Shown here piece by piece: positions 1 through 12,200 of a DNA stretch of 64,000 nucleotides (position 1 is its first letter; the number at the start of each line of letters is the position of its first letter). Source of the stretch: Deroplatys truncata (Eukaryota > Arthropoda > Insecta > Mantodea > Mantidae); the NCBI GenBank assembly GCA_030765065.1, contig CM060980.1, positions 62,480,364-62,544,363 of the forward strand. Reading direction: 5' to 3'. The notes beneath the pieces were generated by a model, which did not search any database, was not told where the DNA came from, and saw nothing but the letters and a program-made list of their open reading frames with translations. A program made the position numbers and the translations under genes.

Positions 1-1640
1 TATCCTTTTTCTTTTCCTTGCTGACCATGTTCTTCTTTTCCAAGGTGGCTGCTTTCCTCACTTCTTGTTTGCAGTTTCTGTATTTCCATACCTCAACCTC
101 TACAAGATTCCAGTATGTGTCCAATACTGACAACAATACCTTCTTCTTGGACTTTTCATAAGCCATCACTCGCTGAGCAGTTATTTTGAAAGGCATCGTA
201 GATCGCAGAGCTTTTACTGCACTGGACTTGAGATCCTTTGCTTCCCAATCTTTATTTAATATCTTAATGATGCCATGTTGTTCCGCACTTTGGTAGTCTT
301 TTTTCACTCTACCAAACAACCTGTCAGGAGGCATATAGCTGTGACCATGAATAGGGAAATAATGTACCAGCTTATTAAATTTTCTACTTTGTTACATGAA
401 GGCCATTAGTGTACATATTACTGTATTTTTATTTTGACTGGTACAGGAGTCAGAAAATAAATTAATTTAATTTGGACCATTTTCTGGCTGGGATACCTCA
501 AGGTTTCTGAGAAAATCCAATATAGCAGAGACTACTGCAACCTTTTGGTCCTTCTGTTTCAAGCCAGTATAAAAAGCAATCCTTTCCTTTGTCTGTGCTT
601 GGGAATGAATCATAATGCCTAAATTGTATAGCCAAACCTGCCTCGAATAGAATACTTCACCTATGGAGAGCATTGATATTGGCTGATTCTGTTGTACAAC
701 AAAACATACTTTAATCACATTTGAAATTTCCTTCTTCATTATTGCATAGAAATTTTATGCATGAAGTTTGTGCAACCTGTGGTTTGTTCTTAATTGATTC
801 TTTTTCTCCAGATCTTGTTCCTGTTTTAATTTCAATAGACCAATCTTACATGTTGAGTGTGTATCTGTATGGGGGGTTTTAAATGACAAATTAAAGCAGT
901 GATAGAAAATGTGTTTGTACTTCAAGAAAGGACAAGTAGGAAGGACTGATGGTTCCCCCTTTTTACAGAAATGTTTCCACAATCCACATTTTGATTGTAT
1001 TCAGCTTGGGTGGTAAATATCCTCTTTTGGACTTTGTCGCTGAATAGTGACTCTCTCTACTCCTATGTATTTTGGTTGGATGAGGTAAATTCTGTTTTAT
1101 GTTAATTTAGTTGAATTTAGATTTTAAGTAAAAAGACTTAAATGAAATTAAGGGTTATGTTAATTAAGGGTTAGGGCAAATATCAGTTTGAGGTGCTGCA
1201 GTAAATATTAATTTATTATCTACTATCCCTTCATTCTTTATAGCTTGTGTAGCTTCCTTATCATTAGTAGTGCTGCAGTCTCCCCTTTGGTTTTCAGTTG
1301 GTATCTTCTCTGTTACATAAAATTTATTGGCCAAATTTGAGAGTCTGTCTTTGGACATCCCTGATGTTGCTTGAAATGTTGCGGCACACACAGGTACTGT
1401 CTGGCCATCCTTTTTCCTTATGCTGTACTTCATCAAAACAGTATTCTTCCTTTTTGTTGCTTTCTTGGTGTTCCTTGTTTTGGTGATGTGATTACCATGT
1501 ATTTCAGTAATAATTTATCCTGTTCAGTTTTGTTTAAACTATTTACATGATGGTGATGAAAAGTTGTGATATCATAAGTCAGATCAGCTGTTCTGCATTC
1601 TTTTCTTCCTAAGACTTTTGGGTTCAGTGGTATATCTGGT
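1..1640 (-). pseudogene. decayed multicopy transposon-like gene, minus strand, running off the left edge
   Basis: Reading from about 1640 leftward, broken frames show blocks of a large ORF family I recognise as multicopy in arthropod genomes: FDEVQ-like start and KVCAATFQATSGMSKDRL-type region (1164-1436); YHCFNLSFKTPHTDT and QLRTNHRLHKLHA (755-982); VFYSRQVWLYNLGI (467-739); DSCTSQNKN (about 434-460); and HGHSYMPPDRLFGRV (about 303-350). The order is collinear, but frameshifts and stops separate the blocks. The DSCxxQNKN and GHS...DR blocks resemble a nuclease-like core, but no biochemical role is established to my knowledge. It is probably a dead mobile element. The class is unknown. Confidence 0.55.
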
Positions 1641-1935
1641 AGCTCATGTGAACAGGAATAACTGGCATTTTCTTGATCTTATTGGACTTCTTGGATGCTT
1701 TCACTCTTGATATGGACTTCCTACCACCTGAGTACTTAGTTACATGTATATCATTTACATGAATCACTTATATTAACTTCCATTTTATAGTTTAACAGCC
1801 TACTCTTTTACTGCAAACATCTCCCTGACAAAGCTGACTTGAACTGAGCAATAAACAGGAGTTAATGTTGTTGCGTAAACCACTAATTTCTATTGTTGTT
1901 TCTGTCGGCAAGTGCTTGCCTATAGTTCCTTCCTT

Positions 1936-1942
1936 CGTTCTT

Positions 1943-1980
<38 letters not shown>

Positions 1981-2137
1981 CTTTCTTTCTTCTTCCTCCT
2001 TTCTTTCTTTCTTCTTCCTCCTTTCTTTCTTTCTTTCTTCTTCCTCCTTTCTTTCTTTCTTCTTCCTCCTTTCTTTCTTTCTCTCTCCCTCCCTCCTTCC
2101 CTCCCTCCCTCCTTCCCTCCTTCCTTCTTTTTTGTTG
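1936..2137. repeat. polypyrimidine tract (CT)n / (TTTC)n / (TTCC)n
   Basis: About 200 bp with almost only C and T on the + strand: a (CT) run, then reiterated TTTC-TTCTTCCTCC units, then CCCTCC-type units. It produces long artificial open frames on both strands, which I do not call genes. Confidence 0.9.
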
Positions 2138-2639
2138 CAGAAAACTCACATTATCACTGACAGTGACATTCTACATTGTTATTCTCCCTTCAGGTCATTC
2201 AGAAGCAAAGCACAGTTTCGAGTTCTACAAAATTCATACTTTTCAACACCCTATAGCAGCAGTAAATATCGGATTTTGACTAAACCATTTCAACAGGTCA
2301 TGCATGGCAACAAACTTGATTTGTAACTACAAAAATCTGAATTTTGAAAAATTGAGCATTTATAAACTTTTGAAAAAAATGCTCCTCGATTGTCCTTTTT
2401 TCCAAGAACTTGTAAATAAAAAGTTTATTATACAGACTCTGACTTGGCTAATGAGAGAAGTTTACACATCAAATTTTTGAAATGTGAAACTAACATTACA
2501 AACTTCAAATCCTTAATGATAAACTGCATTGGATTATACATATTTTTGTTTGGTCTTTGTTCAGTAGTAGTTTTTAATGCCTGTTCTTACTATATTCAGC
2601 ACCACAAATGGTGGACTTTGATATGTGTAATTAAATGAT

Positions 2640-2832
2640 ATTTGGGACGGAAACGTACCAGGTATAAGTTTAGGGTACCTCCCTGGCATTTGCCAGTTAT
2701 GAGGACTGAGGAAAACCTGGAAAAAGTCTCATACAGGAAGAACAGTCCAGGTGGGATTTGAACTGCAGACTACCTGTTCACAAGTCCATGTCTTAAAAAT
2801 TTCAGCCACCTGTGTTGGTGACCTACGTTTGA
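2640..2832 (-). repeat. tRNA-derived SINE (family with GGTTTTCCTCAGTCCTCA body)
   Basis: On the minus strand it starts with a tRNA-like head (degenerate A box; B box-like GTTCAAATCCCACC near 2750) followed by a body with CCAGGTTTTCCTCAGTCCTC, TGGCAAATGCCAGGGAGGTA and CGTTTCCGTCCCA. The same head and body recur at 23655-23860 (+) and 52432-52605 (-). Confidence 0.75.
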
Positions 2833-3084
2833 ATAGCCTAAGATGGGGCTTTTCTAAACCATACTATTAGTTTCTTTGTATGCTAGTTACGCATGTATTA
2901 TATATTGGACATAAGGTCTATAGTGGGATTTAAAACATGAAGAAACCAGATGTAATACCAATAACAGGGAAGGCAATGCTTGAAGTACTTTTATTTTATT
3001 GATTTTTCATAAATAGCAATAGCATTTAGAACTATTTTGAGGTGTGCATTCTTTAAGAAGGGGGATTAAAACATTCCTTTGCAG

Positions 3085-3299
3085 GATGGAAGAACAGCAT
3101 TGGAAGAGGCTCAGAAAATGATCCGTCAGCTATTTGTGCATATTGCAGATATCAAATCAAAAGCAGAGCAGTCAGAGGAGATGGTGAAGGAAATAACTCG
3201 TGATATCAAACAGTTGGATTGTGCTAAACGAAATCTCACAGCAGCCATTACCACTTTAAACCATCTGCATATGCTTGTGGGTGGTGTTGACACATTGAA
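3085..3299 (+). CDS. VPS53: VPS53 exon (first in window), N-terminal coiled coil
   Basis: Acceptor AG at 3083-3084, donor GT at 3300-3301. The exon encodes 71 codons plus 2 nt. It carries the coiled-coil region with the motifs [12 protein letters not shown] and [13 protein letters not shown], which match the Vps53 N-terminal domain (human has the same blocks around residues 90-160). The open frame runs on past the donor to a stop near 3335, so the donor is placed by homology and by phase with the next exon. Confidence 0.95.
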
Positions 3300-6200
3300 G
3301 TATGTAAAATGTAATTCTTTAATCTTTACACATTAATAAAAGTAGTTTTAAACATTAACTGTGGAAGAATAATTTTGGCATTATAAATGGAAATTTCTTC
3401 CACCAGGATCCAAACACATTTGGACATGCCTGCCACATATTACACTGTTTTCCTTTAATGTAATTCCATTCTAAATGTTACTTTTGAATTCAGTGTACTT
3501 TAAATAGCTCTCTATACTTTAAACAGTTCCATGAGTAGAAGTTAAAGAGAGAAGTTGAATGATCTGGAGGGGGTGGTGGGCTAAACCGTTTTGACAGTAG
3601 GTGGTCACTGAGAAAGCTAGTTGTTAGGTACATGGTTGTGTAGCACCATCTTGTTGAAAGTCTTCATTGTCATTGAATTGTTGCCTGTTTTTGGGTACAT
3701 GCTGTTGAAGTTAAACAACAATGGATGAGACTGCCTCTGAGGTTGAATTGTGAGTGTTCTGGCTTTTCAACCTAGAGGTTCCAGGTTCGCTTCCCAGCTG
3801 GGGTGGGAAATTTTTCTTTAACCAGAATCATTCCCTATCCTCCTCAAACTCTAGAATTATAAATATGGGAGTGAATGTGAGCGTGTTTAATAGCAAAAAG
3901 TATTAAACTCCAATGTTGAGATAACCTACAATTCAACAAGTAGTAACATCATCAGTTATTTCTTAAGTCAAAGTCCTCAATATGGCAATAGAAGTTAAAG
4001 AGTGCTATACAAATAAAACAATTAAAAAAAAAGAATGGCATTTGAACAGAGGTAACAAGATATAGATATTGCCGAACCACAGAGTTCATGATATTTAATT
4101 TCAAATCTCTATTATTTATCAACAATAAATTACAGTTTAACCCCCTTTCTTTTTGCCCTTTTCTGGTTTCCAGAAAAGTATGTGCATGGAGAGAAGATGT
4201 AAACTGGAGGAAACTGATTTCTTAGACATGTGACATCTCGATATTCACATAAGCAAAATAAAAGGCTTTATATATGCTTTAAATACAAACCTACAAACCT
4301 ATTACAGTTTATTATACTTATTATTGATAAATGCAAAAACAAATTCAATTACATTTAATAGTTATTGATAAACAAGAACCAATTTAAGTGTAGTACAGGT
4401 ATACACAACATAGCATATAAAGAGAAATCATTAATATAACATTAGGGGGAGGGAGGTACTGAATGATGCGCATGCACACACTCACTCACTCACGCTCACT
4501 CACACTCTCTGTCTCTCCCTCTCTCTCCCTCTCCCTCCCCCTCCCTCCCAATGAAACATCTATGTATAATGGAATGTGTGCCACAAATATAACTCTACAA
4601 TGTAAATGAAAACAAAGCTTGCAAGACTGCCTCTGCAAATCAAGCAGTTAGCACTCTAATCGCTTAATCAGAAGTCCCAGGTTCGATTCCTGGCTGGGGC
4701 GGGGAATGTTTCTTTAATCAGAATTATTCCCTATTCCCACAGAGTTTGGAAGTAAGAATGAGAGATAATGTGAGTGTGTTAAATACTGAAAAAGTGATAA
4801 AACCAACATTATCAGTTGCTTCTCAAGTCAAAGTCCCCGATATGACCAAAGAAGTTAAAGGGAGCATACAAAAAATAAAGAGTAATGGTTCATGGCAACA
4901 AGAAAATTCAAGTTGTTAGTGATTTCTCATATCTGGGTATTAATGGCTGGGAGAGACAGAAAAGATCTTCAATGGCAAAAGGAAAAATGGCCTTGACAGT
5001 GATATATAAATGTTTGTACTTGATGGCAGTAATGCACATTAAGTGGTTTGAAAGACTTTATGCAGCCCTTGGTTAAATCTCATTGGATTTATGGAGGGGA
5101 AATTTGGGGAATAGACGAGGGATGGCATAATATGGATTTTATATTAAGAAGTTTCTGTAAATTAATTTTGGGAGTCCCTAGCAATATAGCAAATGTAGCA
5201 GCTTTAATAGAGCTAGAAATGGCAAATGTAAGAGGGCTAATGTTGGAGAAGGTACTGAAATATTTATTTCAGATCCAAGAGTTACCTGATATAGTGAAAA
5301 TATGCTTGATATATCAAGAACAAAATTTGGGTATTATGTCAAATGTCTGGTGAGGAAAATTAGAGAACAGTTAATTAAAAATGGGTTAGGAGACTTTTGG
5401 GTTAAAATTGGACACTTTGAAAAAGGCTTCTGGAAGGAAGTGAGTTCTAGAATGGAAGACATGGATAGGCAAATTTTATTTGCCCAGATAGGAAGAAAAG
5501 CTCACTGACTTACTCCAAGAAATTAAAAGATGATCCAGAAAAAGAGAAGTACATTTTAATTTGCAAAAAGAAGAAAAGAGAAGGATTAGCCTGGTTTCGA
5601 TTAGGGGAAGGTTATGGGGAATGAGAGGAGATGTTATCCCTGGAATGTGTCCTATATGTGGGGAGAGGGAAGATGAAATTCACATTATCTTTCAATGTAA
5701 AACCACTAATGATTGGAGGGAAAGTCTAATAAGTAAGAAATGGTTACTGAGAATCAAAGAAATTGCACTTATAAAGATTTTTGAAGACCAGAAGCAGATT
5801 CCTAAACTAGGGGAGTTTTTATGGAAAGTGAAGATGATATGGGAATGGTCAGTTGAAAAACATACAAATTTAGATTAATTTTTAGTTGATAAAGGACATC
5901 TAGTAATATGTTAACTTTTGTATTTGTATACTGAAATAATTATGGCTGGCCAGATAACTAGCGTTATGGTTAGTCCATAACCATGTATGAACTTAGCACT
6001 TAAATAAATAAATAAATAAAGAGCGAGCAAGCTGCCATGTAAGTGAAAGCAAACGCTACTAATAGTTTGAATAACCATAGTTTTATCTTCTAAAATTTCT
6101 GGGCTGTTCTTACGTGGTCTACAGGTTAAAATAATTTTACCTGATGTATCATCCCTCTCTGTGAGGGGACATCTTCAAAGAACCTGTCTTCACATTGCTT

Positions 6201-9200
6201 CTCTCTGTGGACTAAATGTATGCTAAAACAGAGCCAGTATGCATACTCATGGCTAGTGGGTGGAGTCAGGGGAAAGGGTTATGTTGTTTCTTGCCTGGGC
6301 CATGGTATATATAATGGCCTGTTTTAGCAGAGAGAGAGAAGTGACTGATTACAAGATCTCTAAAGATATCCACCACAGAAAGGGAGGAAACGTCAGGTGA
6401 AATTATTTTAATCTATACACCATGTCAAAACAGTCCAGAAATTTTAGAAGATGTAACTATGAACACTGGCTGTGAAAGCTTGCACATATATTTAATTTAA
6501 TAACCATGTCTGCAAGTGTGCACAATTTTAAAACTGCTCTTGGATTGAGAAATTATTTAGTTTGGGAGAAGTTCAAAATTGTGCAAGTGCAATTACAAGG
6601 TTAAAAATATATAAAAATAGGGAAATCAAAGGACTATAAAAAATGGCATAAATGGCAGAAGAATATTAATTCTAGGATTCTCCTGCAGAAGTGATTAAAA
6701 TGGTAAAGGTGCCTCTGCAGACTGTAGAGGTACATTTTCTATCAGAACTTCAAAGAAGTTTTGCCTTCATGTGAGTTTGACATAAGCAAAATTAACCAGG
6801 TCTATTTTCTCCATTAAGCATGAGGGCATATAAATTGTGCATATGGCACCTTTGCATAACGTTTTTGGATCTAGAATAAGAAAATTGAAATATTCAAACA
6901 TAATTAATGCAAAAATTATGTTATCTAAATACTTCTTTGCAGAACATTAACTAAAAAACGACAATATGGTGAGATTGTGATGCCTCTTCAAGCAGTAATG
7001 GAAGTGATGAAACATTTCCATAACTATATGGACATTCCTCAAATAAAACAGCTTGCAGATCAGGTAAATCTTTCTCATATAAAACTTTTTTTATAATGCA
7101 AAGAAAAATTTGTATTCATTGTAATAAACCTTTTAGCTACAAATCTGAAGGAGAGAGATACCTTATTTTTGTTAAGTCAAGCTGCAGAAAAGTGATGGCT
7201 GTAATGTGGTCTTTTACAGAACTATAGCAGCTTTTGCTGATTAGTGACATTTTTGGCAATTTTTCCATTATTCTGGACATATTTTATATCAGTTGTAGTG
7301 ACATGCACAAAAGCAAAAGAGAATCCTTATGAACAGATATGTCTTGCAATTCATAATATAAAAATTGTTGTGGTTAAGGATGCATTAGCTATAATGATGT
7401 TTGATGAAACACCAAACGTGAATCTATAGCTGATTTAAGGGTCATACGTTTGACAGTATAGCTGAGTCCGTAGAGCACTTGCCTGCTGTGCGAGGGGTCA
7501 CAGGTTTCTTTCCTAGCCAAGATTATTTCCTATCCTCCCCAGAGCCTGGAAGTTGAATTAGAGTGTAAATGTGTGTGTGATCTAATGTAACCCAACCAAA
7601 AATCCAGTGATAGCTGTATATGAGCTAACACCATTGCTGATAGGCAGTATGTTCTAAAGGTAAAAGGCTGCCAATATACCATTGCAGTTAAAGATGGGGT
7701 ATAAATGGACCAATAAAAAAAAAATCTGATGTACTGCATTCAAATGACTTTCTCTACCCTCTATTTTTATTAATGAGTATACAAATTATTCTTATGAAAG
7801 TTTACTTCCCTATCTACTTCATTTTAATCAAGATAACCTTTCCAGAGATAGCTGCATTATACATTTCATTACACTAGTCTGCATTTTCAAACTTTTTGTC
7901 AGATGATTTCTTAAAAGTAGGTGTTCTTGAATCAAGTTTTTTATGCTGATTCCAGAAATAACTTCCATTTTTTTTCTATCACATCAGGTTTTTACACAAA
8001 ATAAGTAATGTTTTGACAATTTTACTAATGAGCATAGAAAACTATTCAAATACCATTTCACACAAGGTAAGTTTTTATTCAAGAAACATTGTAAGAATAC
8101 TCTCAAGAACTTCCCTAATTTATTTCATGACTACATTTTAACAAAACAAGAAGCCAAAGTGTTTCATTTAATTTTTTTCAAACTTACTCTTCTTTGACTT
8201 CCTTGCAGATCCTTGAAGATGACTGTCCCTCCTCAGCATCCAACAGTAGTCGGCCTCATAGTTTCATTCCATCTCCCCTGGTACCTCTTCTCCATTTCCT
8301 TAATATCTTGGTGAAAACATTCACCCTGCTCTTCACTATGATGTCCTAGATTTTCTGGAAAGTAGTCGATGTGTGAATGCTACAACCGATCTTCTTGAAA
8401 TTTTCCAACATTGTTTCGACAATGGCCTTATAATTAGGATCTTTGTTATTGCCTAAGAAGTTTTCAGTAACTGATCGAAGGCGGTCCATGTTTCTATTTC
8501 TCTCTCATTCATTGTCTTCTCAAAATCTTCATCCTTCATCAATTTCTTTATTTGAGGACCGACAAAAATTCCAGCCTTTAATTTGTCTTGTGTAATGAAG
8601 GGAAATTTCTTGGAAAGGTACTTGAAGCAGGGTCCATCCAGTGGTAGAGCCCTTACAAATTGCTTCATCAAGCCCAATTTTATGTGTAGTGGCGAAACAA
8701 TATATTTATATCTCTATAATTTTTAAGTGAAATTGTGAAAAAAAAAACTGTACGTGATAGAAAAAAACTAAAAGCAGTTCTGAAATCAGCATAAAAAAGT
8801 GAGTCAGAATCACTTATTAGTTTTCAGTCATCCAATATCATGCAGACTAGTGTTATAGATGCAAAGGGAGTAATGATAGTCAAATGCTTTAGAACTGGAT
8901 GCTACATGCTGGCTTTAAAATTCGGTACTCTTTCCATGGCATTGTGAGAAAAAATTGAAAATCGAAAGGACTTTAAAAGAATGACAAAAGTAGTGAACAG
9001 TTTGAACCATTAATAACAAATATCTTGATGCCACAAAAAAAGTTGAAATAAATTGTGTGTTTTAAAGAGATATATATTTCTTGTCTAGTACTTTTTCGTC
9101 TATCTCTTAACATTTACCAGTTATACAAGATTCTACAAAATTCCATCTGAATGAAGAGGACTTCACAGGCTATTCCCAGAAAATTCAAAATATACATTTT

Positions 9201-12200
9201 ATTTGCCATGTAAATAACTTTAATATTATATTTTAATCAAAATCGTTATAACCATTTTTAGAAAATAAAAAATTTAGAAAAATGTTCTGCGTAAAGGATA
9301 GTTTGGAGTGGGGGGAATTTTTTTTTAAAAACTTTGCATTACATCTTTGCAAGGTAATGAACTTAAATACCAATTTTAGTATTTATGTGAGATTTCATTT
9401 TGAGTGATACTGTTTACATGCACGCGCACACACACACACAACCTTTTTCTTAAAATTCTTTTTTTGGACTCAGGGGGCCTCAAAACATGCATTTTGGAAT
9501 ATCTTGGTATCAAATTTTTGGGTAGAATGCAATACCTTCTCTACGTGCTAGGTACGTGGTAGAGAAAGTAATAAAAAGGCATAGCATTGGCAGGTATTGA
9601 AGGAAATGTGTGGAACAGATTGCTGCAGAACTAAGAGAAAATCATATTCTGAGAATGGCATAAATTTGAAGAACTGGATTAGAAAAAAAGACTTCCTAAG
9701 CAAACAGGCAATAAAAACATAATGCTAAGGAACTGAGGGGAGCAACCCATTTTCCCATTTCTGGGGTGTGGGAAAATTTCCTGTCAGTTGTGAAAGCTCC
9801 CATTAAAATACATGTATTTCAACTTTGTTGTTCTTGTTCTGATTACTGCTGACGTTTGTTGTGAACCAGCCTTAAATCTTATTCCAAACATAACTAACCT
9901 CTCAGTAATCAGGATGATGGTATTAACTTTTAAAATATAAATCTTGCTAAGTACATTATTCTAGTTTATTTCATAGCTCTGTGGAACCAAACTAGTAAAA
10001 CTAAATTTTGAAATGCTACTTCCACTCACTATGCAAAGCTCTACTTCTTGTCTAAAGGGATTCAGAAGGGAAAATATTTCATCATTCATTGCACATTTTC
10101 TTTTTCAAAACAATATAAATGTTTAAATTACATACATAACTGCATTTTATAGTAACAAGTTCGTCTTGTTTTGTTATATATAAAAATATGGCTATTTGTG
10201 ATTCTTAATATACTCTCTGCTCACTTGAGACTGCTACTGGCATGAGACCTATTATGTTCTCAGTTCTCTGTTATTCTTTGCCTATGAAAGATGAGATGTT
10301 ACAGTTGTGTGACTGCAAGCTTGAGCTGTCATATAGTACCTAAGGTAGAAGAGCTGTTTCACTTTGGAGCATACCACACCAGTTTTATATTATTTGCTCA
10401 TTTGTTTGATAGGTTCGTCAGATTCACTTGGAGCTTGCTGAACAAATAACAGCTGATTTCCATGAGGCATTTACTGGTCCTAATGCTAAGCACTTTTCTC
10501 CTAGCAAGCAGTTAGCTGAAGCATGCCTGGTTGTCTCTGTTCTTGACCCAAAAGTCAAGTAAGTTTCATTTTAAAATGCTCCAAAGTAAACATATTTACA
10601 AGTAGAGTTAGAATTTTTCCTAAGTAAATTCCAGTGTAATGTTAATATTTGTGGATCCAGCTGCTTATATTCAGGTTTGCACTTCATTTTGAATGACATT
10701 CATTATAATTTATGTATATTGTTATGTTCAGTTTCATTCATATGATGTAGTTTCATTTTTAAAAGGAAACCTTCCAACTTTTTTTCTCCTTTTTATTTTG
10801 AATACACACATGTTTTTCCACTTTTATTGATTATCTTTAACTTAATTCTGTATAGCCATCTTAGTTCTGCCATACCCTATCCTTTCTAGCCAGATATAAT
10901 TCATTTCAGATGCAATACACAAATACTTTTCACAAGTTTCTCTTCTACATTGCATATTTATTCCAATTTGTAAATATCTTAATTTAATTTGTGTTTGTTA
11001 GCTTTCTTAAACCCCTTTTTTATGTCACCACTGTAACCATTTGAAGTGATTCTTACAAAGTGCACTCCATACTGTTGTTACAATTGTTGGTTATAGAAAT
11101 GTAGTATACATTTATATATTTATTGTATATAACTTATGGACGTGTCATCTATTTACAGAGCTTTCACTCAACTTGTAAATGTATGTGATAAATAAAGTTA
11201 TTTATTTATTTATTTATTTGTTTGTTTGTTTGTGTTATAGCCCATGTTAAGTTTTCTACTGCTTATGTATAGGGCTTGCTGGAATCCTGAAAGAGACAAA
11301 AATTTCACTATATTTGTGGAGGACAGTAGCACATTTATTGCATCCTTGGTTTATACTGATGTCCAGAAATACTTCTGCATGGTTCAAGTGGGTTTGTAAT
11401 AACCTATCTCACTCTGAAACCAAGGACAAATGATGCGTGCAAAGACACAAACAGTTCAGGTTTCATTTCCATGTAGCTTCTATGGCTACAGTCCAAAGAA
11501 AGTCAGTTTAGAATTGAAAATACAATAAGTGATGTATAGGGACCCCGACTTTTCGCGAGTAGTTAATTCGCGAAATTGGCCGAAAATTAACAATAAGGAA
11601 AACCTTTAATCAATTATTTTTAAATTCCACATATATATCCATTCTGAGTCGCGAAATAACGCGACATTAGTTCTATATCGCGAAAACGCGTAATAACACC
11701 GTTATGAAAAAAAAAATGTGTAAAATAACCCGAAATTTTTCTCTCTCTCTCCTTTTTTTGGCGTTTGTCTCTCCTTTTCACATAAATAATCAGATATTTG
11801 GCTTATGAATCATTTACGGATACGTGTATTGTCATTTGCTACGGCCATGCTGCATGGTGTTGTGTGATGCACGACACAGAACACCAAACTGCACTGCACT
11901 GTGATTTAACCAGAGCTTCGGCAAACATTGGTACTGCTTCGACTACACTGTCCCTTTCACTCTTCACCTATCGCATGCACAACAAAAGGACTGCCATGTT
12001 TATCGGAACTCAGCAACACCGCATCAGTGACGGATTTCTCATTTCACTCAAATTATTCTTTGGATTTAAATGACAATACTACCTGCAATTCTTCTGTAAT
12101 GCCGTATTTTAACGACTCGTGCTTGCATCACCCCATTTCATGCTGGCTGGAAAAGACTGTCGCAAAAGTATCGTTAAATAATGCATGAATTTCTAAGTCT

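Larger units (their letters stand above)
6076..6461. mobile_element. small inverted-repeat element with two hammerhead-like ends (PLE-type)
   Basis: The left arm (6076-6180) and right arm (6360-6461) are inverted copies: ATCTTCTAAAATTTCTG pairs with CAGAAATTTTAGAAGAT, and the similarity continues through TTAAAATAATTTTACCTGA. Each arm carries a hammerhead-like core, with the 3' ends pointing outward. The unique centre is about 180 bp. No coding sequence. I read it as a minimal inverted pair of ends from a second PLE-like family; this assignment is inference. Confidence 0.55.

Noticed and set aside
1865..2326. Long open frames on both strands over the CT-rich tract
   Set aside because: They are Ser/Leu/Phe- or Lys/Glu/Arg-only translations of a simple repeat with no family signature.
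1..3084. VPS53 N-terminal exons inside the first 3 kb
   Set aside because: I searched for the conserved blocks expected before the DGR-ALEEAQ exon and found none; they are presumably left of the window.
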